This document shows, piece after piece, positions 1 through 4,631 of a DNA stretch of 7,072 nucleotides (position 1 is its first letter; every line of letters starts with the position of its first letter). The position numbers were made by a program, and so were the translations under genes. The notes beneath the pieces were generated by a model. That model saw only the letters and a list, made by a program, of their open reading frames with translations. It did no database searches and had not been told where the DNA came from. Source of the stretch: an uncultured Clostridia bacterium (lineage in GTDB: Bacteria > Bacillota_A > Clostridia > TANB77 > CAG-508); NCBI GenBank assembly GCA_949747745.1, contig CATKFT010000106.1:1-7072 (forward strand). Direction: 5' to 3'.

Positions 1-23
1 AATAGTATAAGGGGATTTTAAAA

Positions 24-209
24 GTGTGGTATGATAAAACATACAGTTTAACAATTGAATATATAAAGAATAGTGAAAAGAAGATGTCGGCAAAAGAATA
101 TAGGAAAGTTGCAAAACAATTAGATTTGTTAAGTTTAGCAAGTTTGAGAAGTATAACGAATATTGACTTTGAAGAATTAGAGAAACAGATAAGAACGAGT
201 AAAATTTGA
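24..209 (+). CDS. Small hypothetical protein, 61 aa, GTG start
   Basis: No function is recognised with confidence. The start is GTG, placed 9 nt after an AAGGGG ribosome binding site at 9-14; an in-frame TAG at 3-5 rules out an upstream extension, and the only internal alternative (Met21, ATG at 84) lacks such a site. The product is short, charged and predicted mostly helical, with no membrane segment or signal peptide. Its pattern (an aromatic-rich N-terminus, then EYRKVAK, LLS, SL, a Phe-x-x-Leu and a final IR near the C-terminus) reminds me from memory of small helical proteins found in phages and integrative elements of Clostridia, but I cannot confirm this. It ends in TGA and is followed by a hairpin terminator, so it is probably the last gene of an upstream unit that begins outside the window. 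Confidence 0.6.
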   Translation: MWYDKTYSLTIEYIKNSEKKMSAKEYRKVAKQLDLLSLASLRSITNIDFEELEKQIRTSKI

Positions 210-226
210 TTATCATAATAAAATGT

Positions 227-267
227 ATAAGAGCAAGTAATTAAATGTAGTAATTACTTGCTTTTAT
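227..267 (+). terminator. Rho-independent terminator, hairpin copy 1
   Basis: A perfect 12-bp stem pairs AGCAAGTAATTA (232-243) with TAATTACTTGCT (251-262) around a 7-nt loop (244-250). It can extend outward to 227-243/251-267 with one G-U pair. The downstream T-run is short (TTTT, 262-265), followed by ATCAT. The hairpin lies between the small hypothetical gene and the promoter of the GntR operon, so it most likely ends upstream transcription. Its sequence is almost the same as the hairpin after the permease at 2304-2338. Confidence 0.75.
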
Positions 268-296
268 CATATTATACTAAAAATATAAAAAAAGTA

Positions 297-325
297 TTGA
301 CTTTTTTAAAACAACTGTATATACT
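297..325 (+). promoter_or_regulatory. Sigma-70/SigA-type promoter of the GntR-ABC operon
   Basis: The -35 box TTGACT (297-302) and the -10 box TATACT (320-325) each differ from consensus at one position and are separated by an ideal 17-bp spacer. Transcription should start near 332, leaving a leader of about 23 nt before the ATG at 355. A strong AAAGGAGG ribosome binding site lies at 343-350. The -10 box lies inside a dyad-symmetric element, which suggests repression by the regulator encoded just downstream. Confidence 0.85.
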
Positions 326-336
326 GTATATATACA
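316..336 (+). promoter_or_regulatory. Putative GntR/YtrA operator dyad
   Basis: TGTATATA (316-323) and its exact reverse complement TATATACA (329-336) flank 5 bp, giving a 21-bp dyad. A second, perfect 12-bp palindrome TGTATATATACA (325-336) overlaps it. The element covers the -10 box and the likely start of transcription, so a bound dimer would block RNA polymerase. GntR-family repressors bind such dyads, and YtrA-type ones usually autoregulate. Assigning this site to the adjacent gene is inference. The low-complexity AT content means some symmetry could be chance, but the G/C bases at the ends of the arms are also symmetric. Confidence 0.6.
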
Positions 337-354
337 ATAAATAAAGGAGGAACT

Positions 355-732
355 ATGAACATTATAATAAGTAATTCAAGTAATACCCCTATATATGAAC
401 AAATAAAGGAACAGATTAAGAACAAGATAGTGTCGAATGAACTAAAAACTGGAGATTTATTGCCATCAATAAGAAATTTAGCAAAGGATTTAAGAATAAG
501 CGTAATAACAACAAAAAATGCTTATGAAGAGTTAGAAAAAGAAGGTTATGTAGAAACGATACCATCCAAAGGAACTTATGTTGCAAGCAAAAATATCGAA
601 ATAATTAAAGAAGAACAGATGAAAAAAGTAGAAAATTTAATAGAAACAGCAGTATCTATTGCTAAAATTAGTAAAATATCAAAAAAAGAAGTAAATGATA
701 TTTTAGATATATTGTATGAGGAGGAAAATTAA
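355..732 (+). CDS. GntR family transcriptional regulator, YtrA subfamily
   Basis: A 125-residue cytoplasmic DNA-binding repressor. The N-terminal winged helix-turn-helix spans about residues 10-78: PIYEQI opens helix 1, followed by the LLPSIRNLAKDL recognition region, a TTKNAYEELEKEGYVE segment and the wing GTYVA. The remaining 45 or so residues form a short helical tail instead of a large effector domain. This is the hallmark of the YtrA subfamily, whose members are usually 120-130 aa and dimerise through that tail. The ATG follows AAAGGAGG by 4 nt. The stop codon (TAA) abuts the ATG of the ABC ATPase, so the two are translationally coupled. It probably represses its own operon through the dyad over the promoter. 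With no effector-binding domain the inducer is not evident; envelope or antibiotic stress is usual for the family but is not shown here. Confidence 0.93.
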   Translation: MNIIISNSSNTPIYEQIKEQIKNKIVSNELKTGDLLPSIRNLAKDLRISVITTKNAYEELEKEGYVETIPSKGTYVASKNIEIIKEEQMKKVENLIETAVSIAKISKISKKEVNDILDILYEEEN

Positions 733-1416
733 ATGGATAATATATTAGAAGTTAAAAACTTGTGTAAAAGTTATGATAAGTTTAGTTTAAAGAACATTAA
801 TCTTGAACTTCCTAAGGGAACTATTATGGGGTTAGTTGGAGAAAATGGAGCAGGAAAAAGTACTACTATTAAAGCAATACTGAATTTGGTAAATACAAGT
901 GATGGTATAATTAAAATATTTGGAAAAGATAGTAAAGAAAATGAAATTGAGTTAAAAGAAGATATTGGGGTTGTTTTAGATGAAGGTTTTGTATCTGAGT
1001 ATATAACACCACAAGGGATAAATTCAATTATGAAAGAAATTTATAAAAATTGGGATGAAGAGTTATATTTTAAATATCTGGAAGATTTTAAATTACCAAA
1101 AGATAAGATTTCAAAAGAATATTCTAGTGGTATGAAAATGAAACTAAAAATTGCAGTAGCTCTTGCACACCATCCAAAACTTCTAATATTAGATGAACCA
1201 ACTTCAGGTTTAGATCCAATTGCAAGAAATGATATATTAGATATTTTTCAAGAATTTATACAAGATGAGGAACATGGAATATTTGTTTCTAGCCATATTA
1301 CATCAGATTTAGAAAATATAGCCGATTATATAACTTTTATAAATAATGGAGAAATTGTACTAAGTCGAACAAGAGATGAACTACTGGATAAAATGCGGCA
1401 TTGCAAGATGCACTAG
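733..1416 (+). CDS. ABC transporter ATP-binding protein, YtrB-like, truncated by frameshift
   Basis: The nucleotide-binding subunit of an ABC-2 type transporter, 227 aa as read. Core motifs are intact: Walker A GENGAGKST (residues 36-44), signature YSSGMKMKL (130-138, a variant of LSGGQ), Walker B LLILDEP (150-156) with the D-loop SGLDP, and switch His188. The usual Q-loop glutamine position appears to be Asp83 (VVLDE), which I recall as common in this YtrB-like group. The ATG follows GAGGAGGA (718-725) by 7 nt and directly abuts the regulator's stop. From residue 221 the reading frame leaves the family sequence and ends at TAG 1414-1416. Removing one A from AAAA at 1390-1393 restores a continuous 285-codon protein ending at 1591, the expected family length. 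The truncated product could still bind and hydrolyse ATP, but it lacks the C-terminal extension. A sequencing error, a real mutation or recoding are all possible. Confidence 0.88.
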   Translation: MDNILEVKNLCKSYDKFSLKNINLELPKGTIMGLVGENGAGKSTTIKAILNLVNTSDGIIKIFGKDSKENEIELKEDIGVVLDEGFVSEYITPQGINSIMKEIYKNWDEELYFKYLEDFKLPKDKISKEYSSGMKMKLKIAVALAHHPKLLILDEPTSGLDPIARNDILDIFQEFIQDEEHGIFVSSHITSDLENIADYITFINNGEIVLSRTRDELLDKMRHCKMH

Positions 1417-1591
1417 TGAACAATTTGAAAAAATAGAGAAAAATGATTATATAAGATTTAAGAAAAATAAATATGAATATGATGTTTTAGTAGAAGATAA
1501 GAGTAAATTTAAGAAAAAATATAAAATAGAAATAATAGATAAGCCAAGAATTGAAGAAATAATGATAATGTATGTCAAGGGGGAAAAATAG
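1394..1591 (+). pseudogene. Out-of-frame C-terminal part of the YtrB-like ATPase
   Basis: In the frame one base ahead of the ATPase, codons from TGC at 1394 encode CGIARCTSEQFEKIEKNDYI and a further 45 or so residues ending in IMYVKGEK, then TAG at 1589-1591. This continues naturally from ELLDK in the upstream frame and matches, from memory, the C-terminal extension of YtrB-like ATPases. An ATG lies upstream in this frame at 1376, but it sits inside the conserved ATPase coding region without a convincing ribosome binding site, so a separate gene is unlikely. The absence of further stops or frameshifts in this 65-codon stretch indicates that the lesion is recent, or that it is a read error. 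Confidence 0.8.
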
Positions 1592-1592
1592 T

Positions 1593-2300
1593 ATGAAAAT
1601 AACTTTATCTAAAAATCCAAAAATGCAAGGACTATTAACAAAAGATTTATTGCAATTAAAAAACTATGAAAAAACTTTAATTTGTTTTATATTAATATTT
1701 AGTATTGTATCTATTTTACAATCTTTAAGTGGTGGAGGAACAAATCTTTTTTCTGTGCTTCCAGTAATGATTACTATTGGATTTGGAATGTTTAGTATTG
1801 CTAGCTTTAATTATGATGAAGCAGCTAAAGCAGATAGATACATTAGAAGTTTACCAGTAAGTATAAAAGAAATTGTTTTGTCAAAGTATATTTTTACAAT
1901 ATGGTCTACTGTTATAGGAGCATTAATTGGAATATCATTATCAAGCATCCTTTTTGGATTATTTGCATTTGGCAAACCATTTACAACAAATGTACTAGAA
2001 ATTTTATCAGTAACTCTAGGTGGAATATTAGGTATTAGTATAGTAGAAGCAATACAGATACCTTGTATATATAAATTTGGTGCAGAGAAAGCTAGAATGC
2101 AAATTTTTCTAATAATGGTTGTATTAATTGTTATAGCAAGTCTATTAATAGGAGGAGTACTTTATTGGCTAGAAAAATGGGCTATAGACATATATAAGCT
2201 TCAATTTCTTATTCCTTTTATATTTTTAGGATTGACAATACTTGTCTATAATATATCTTATAAAATAGCATATAAAATTTATGAAAAGAAAGAATTTTAA
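1593..2300 (+). CDS. ABC-2 type transporter permease (ABC2_membrane_5-like)
   Basis: A 235-residue integral membrane subunit that should pair with the preceding ATPase. Six hydrophobic segments are visible at about residues 28-46, 53-72, 99-125, 134-156, 170-191 and 204-223. After the second helix comes a conserved cytoplasmic stretch, SFNYDEAAKADRYIRSLPVS followed by IKEIVLSKY, typical of this small permease family. The C-terminus is short and basic. I chose ATG 1593 over an in-frame ATG at 1572, because the AAGGGGG ribosome binding site at 1577-1583 lies 9 nt before 1593 and inside any protein started at 1572. The gene begins 1 nt after the stop of the restored ATPase frame, so the two are tightly coupled. 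The ATPase frameshift moves the upstream stop to 1416, about 175 nt away, and might reduce that coupling. The substrate is unknown. Confidence 0.9.
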   Translation: MKITLSKNPKMQGLLTKDLLQLKNYEKTLICFILIFSIVSILQSLSGGGTNLFSVLPVMITIGFGMFSIASFNYDEAAKADRYIRSLPVSIKEIVLSKYIFTIWSTVIGALIGISLSSILFGLFAFGKPFTTNVLEILSVTLGGILGISIVEAIQIPCIYKFGAEKARMQIFLIMVVLIVIASLLIGGVLYWLEKWAIDIYKLQFLIPFIFLGLTILVYNISYKIAYKIYEKKEF

Positions 2301-2303
2301 TTT

Positions 2304-2338
2304 ATAAAAGCAAGTAATTGAATGTTACTTGCTTTTAT
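2304..2338 (+). terminator. Rho-independent terminator, hairpin copy 2
   Basis: A perfect 14-bp stem pairs ATAAAAGCAAGTAA (2304-2317) with TTACTTGCTTTTAT (2325-2338) around a 7-nt loop (2318-2324). It begins 4 nt after the permease stop codon. The TTTT run lies within the descending arm and A-runs sit in the ascending arm, so the element could act in both directions. It ends the GntR-ABC operon and separates it from the fused exporter genes. Aligned with the hairpin at 232-267 it is identical at 29 of 30 aligned positions, with one 6-nt gap in the loop region. Confidence 0.82.
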
Positions 2339-2413
2339 GTTATGATTTAATCAAAATATAAAACAGAGCAAAAAGAGAAAATCGATAAAGTAAAAATAAA
2401 AGGGGAAATACAA

Positions 2414-4627
2414 ATGCTAAAATTAGAAAATGTATCAAAATTCTACTATAACAAAGGGATTATAGCATCAGGATTTACAAAGGTGAATTTGGAATTAAAA
2501 ATTGGAGAGTTCGTTGCAATAACAGGAGAGTCTGGAAGTGGAAAAAGTACACTTTTAAATGTAATATCTGGGCTAGATAGCTATGAAGAAGGAGAAATGT
2601 ATATAAATGGACAAGAAACTAGCCACTATTCTGAAAAAGAATTTGAAGATTATAGAAGAAAATATATAGCCAATATTTTTCAGAGCTTTAATTTGGTTAA
2701 TAGTTATACTGTTTATCAAAATGTAGAGTTGGTTTTATTGTTAAATGGATATAAAAAATATGAAGTAAAGCAAAAAATATTAGATATTATAGACAAGGTT
2801 GGTCTTACAAAATTTAAAAATACAAAAGTATCTAAATTATCTGGGGGACAAAAGCAAAGAGTAGCAATAGCAAGAGCAATGGTAAAAGACACACCAATCA
2901 TTGTTGCAGATGAACCAACAGGAAATTTGGATTCAGAATCAGCAAATGAAGTTATAGAAATATTAAAAAAGGTTGCTAAAGACAAACTTGTGGTAGTAGT
3001 AACTCATAATATAGAACAAATAGAAGAGTATGCAACTAGAATCATAAAGATGCATGATGGTAGAATAATACAAAATACTGAAATAAAAGAAATAAAGAAT
3101 GAACCACCAATAGAAGAAAGTATTTATAATAACATAAGCATATTTAATAAGTATAGATTAGGATTTAGAAATACATTTAATATAGCAACAAAATTTTTAC
3201 TATTATTTGCAGTATTCTTTTTCTTAAGTTCAGCTATCCTTGCAGAATACGCAAGTTTTCAAATGTCAGAAGAACAACAAGATATATCAGGTTATAGTAT
3301 AGGCTTTAATGATTTGTCAGAAAAAAGAGTTTTAATAAATAAGAAAGATAGGAATTATTTTACAGCAGAAGATTATGATAAAATAAAAGAATTATCGAAT
3401 GTAGATTATATAGTAGAAGATGATTTTTTTATAGATGGAGGAGCAACTATTTCAAGAAATGATTTAAGTATGTATGGAAATATGTTAGATATAAATAATT
3501 TTAAAGGAGATATTAACTTTGGTAGAATGCCTGAAAATGAAGACGAAATTATTTTAAGAGTTACGAGTGATCATTTTTATATAAAAGAAAGATTAGATGA
3601 AGTATTAAATAAAACGTTTTCTATATTAAAATCTCAAGGAAGAAACTCATGGAATAGCGAAAAAGTTAGAGATGTAACAGTAGTAGGTATACAAACTTGT
3701 GAAAATGAAATAAATTATGGATGTAAATTTTATGTTTCAAAAAGTATATTAAACACATTAAGAAGTGATATGAATAAAAATTACAGTAAAATGAAAATAT
3801 TTTTAAACAACAAATTTTACGAACAATATAGGGTAGAACCTAGTGATAAAGTAGAAAGTGGAAAAGCAATTGTTGATGATGAGTTTAAATATCAATTCAA
3901 AAATTATAAAATAAAAGAACAACCTTTAAGTATCTATCTAAGTAATATTTATTATGAAGATGAATTGAATTTATCTATATCAAATACATATACAAAGTCA
4001 AATTTTAAAAAAGTAATAGGATTAGATAAATATGATACCAATAGATATACAATTTTTATTAACACAGATGATTATAATGCACTATATAATAAACCATCAT
4101 ATCAATCTAGTGTATATGTAAAAGATGAAAAAACAATAGACGATACATTAATGCAACTTGAAAAATTAGGGCTAAATCCTAAAAAGGTAACAGATTTTAA
4201 AGTAAACAATGGTGAAGCTGGTAAGAGGATAATAAAGATAATAAAAGTAATTGTAACAATAGTACTAATTATTGTATTATTCTTTATTTCTTATTTGATA
4301 ATAAAAATAATATTAAAATCAAGAAATATATACTATACAACATTAAGAATGTTAGGAGCTACTTATAAAAATATAAGAAGAATATTAGATATAGAGTTGT
4401 TTATTAATTCTACACTATCATATGTGGTTTTACTGCTATTTATTTATCTTGTAAAAATAAATTTAATTAGCTTAGAATATATAGCAAAACTAAGTGCCTT
4501 TTTAGACGTAAGAGAGTATGTATTAATGTATGTAATATTAGTTGTGATTTCAAGATTAATATCAATTAAATTTGCCAAGAAATTGTTTAAGAATACAGCA
4601 ATAAATACATATAACGAGGAGGTGTAG
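2414..4627 (+). CDS. Fused ABC exporter, ATPase plus MacB/FtsX-type permease (first of pair)
   Basis: A 737-residue half-transporter. The N-terminal ATPase (about 1-222) has Walker A GESGSGKST (38-46), Q-loop Gln90, signature LSGGQKQR (142-149), Walker B IIVADEP (162-168) and switch His198, of the LolD/MacB/BceA type. A linker of only 30-35 residues leads to TM1 (about 258-280). A large extracellular region (about 281-603) follows, then three helices near 604-630, 661-681 and 701-720, the four-helix FtsX/MacB layout. The extracellular part contains one GRMPENEDEI motif (370-379) followed by a strand ending VTVVGI (421-426), resembling the repeated module of the next protein. ATG follows AAAGGGG (2399-2405) by 8 nt. 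No convincing promoter is visible in the roughly 75 bp after the preceding terminator. It overlaps nothing and is 4 bp from the next exporter gene, its probable heterodimer partner. Peptide or lipid export and antimicrobial resistance are both plausible; the substrate is unknown. Confidence 0.92.
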   Translation: MLKLENVSKFYYNKGIIASGFTKVNLELKIGEFVAITGESGSGKSTLLNVISGLDSYEEGEMYINGQETSHYSEKEFEDYRRKYIANIFQSFNLVNSYTVYQNVELVLLLNGYKKYEVKQKILDIIDKVGLTKFKNTKVSKLSGGQKQRVAIARAMVKDTPIIVADEPTGNLDSESANEVIEILKKVAKDKLVVVVTHNIEQIEEYATRIIKMHDGRIIQNTEIKEIKNEPPIEESIYNNISIFNKYRLGFRNTFNIATKFLLLFAVFFFLSSAILAEYASFQMSEEQQDISGYSIGFNDLSEKRVLINKKDRNYFTAEDYDKIKELSNVDYIVEDDFFIDGGATISRNDLSMYGNMLDINNFKGDINFGRMPENEDEIILRVTSDHFYIKERLDEVLNKTFSILKSQGRNSWNSEKVRDVTVVGIQTCENEINYGCKFYVSKSILNTLRSDMNKNYSKMKIFLNNKFYEQYRVEPSDKVESGKAIVDDEFKYQFKNYKIKEQPLSIYLSNIYYEDELNLSISNTYTKSNFKKVIGLDKYDTNRYTIFINTDDYNALYNKPSYQSSVYVKDEKTIDDTLMQLEKLGLNPKKVTDFKVNNGEAGKRIIKIIKVIVTIVLIIVLFFISYLIIKIILKSRNIYYTTLRMLGATYKNIRRILDIELFINSTLSYVVLLLFIYLVKINLISLEYIAKLSAFLDVREYVLMYVILVVISRLISIKFAKKLFKNTAINTYNEEV

Positions 4628-4631
4628 TAAT

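Noticed and set aside
303..340. Short tandem TGTATATA units as a repeat array or CRISPR-like element
   Set aside because: There are only two short units with no spacers. They are better explained as a dyad operator over the promoter.
1390..1393. Phase variation by slippage at AAAA in the ATPase gene
   Set aside because: Four A residues are too short for a typical contingency tract, and longer A runs elsewhere in these genes are uninterrupted. A simple mutation or a read error is more likely.
1376..1591. A separate 71-codon gene starting at ATG 1376
   Set aside because: Its first six codons overlap conserved ATPase sequence in another frame, and the rest is the natural continuation of the ATPase after a one-base shift. 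There is no convincing ribosome binding site, so it is treated as part of the frameshifted gene.
1572..1592. An upstream start for the permease at ATG 1572
   Set aside because: The strong AAGGGGG site at 1577-1583 lies inside that extension and is well spaced for ATG 1593. The seven extra residues overlap the end of the ATPase frame and match nothing expected.
2339..2413. A promoter for the fused exporter genes
   Set aside because: TATAAA at 2357-2362 could serve as a -10 box, but no acceptable -35 lies 16-18 bp upstream, and such AT-rich sequence gives many chance matches. Read-through past the hairpin or an atypical promoter remains possible.
2716..2985. An 89-codon open frame on the minus strand
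   Set aside because: It lies wholly inside the conserved ATPase region of the first exporter (signature and Walker B motifs on the + strand), lacks a ribosome binding site, and its translation resembles no family. It is a shadow frame.
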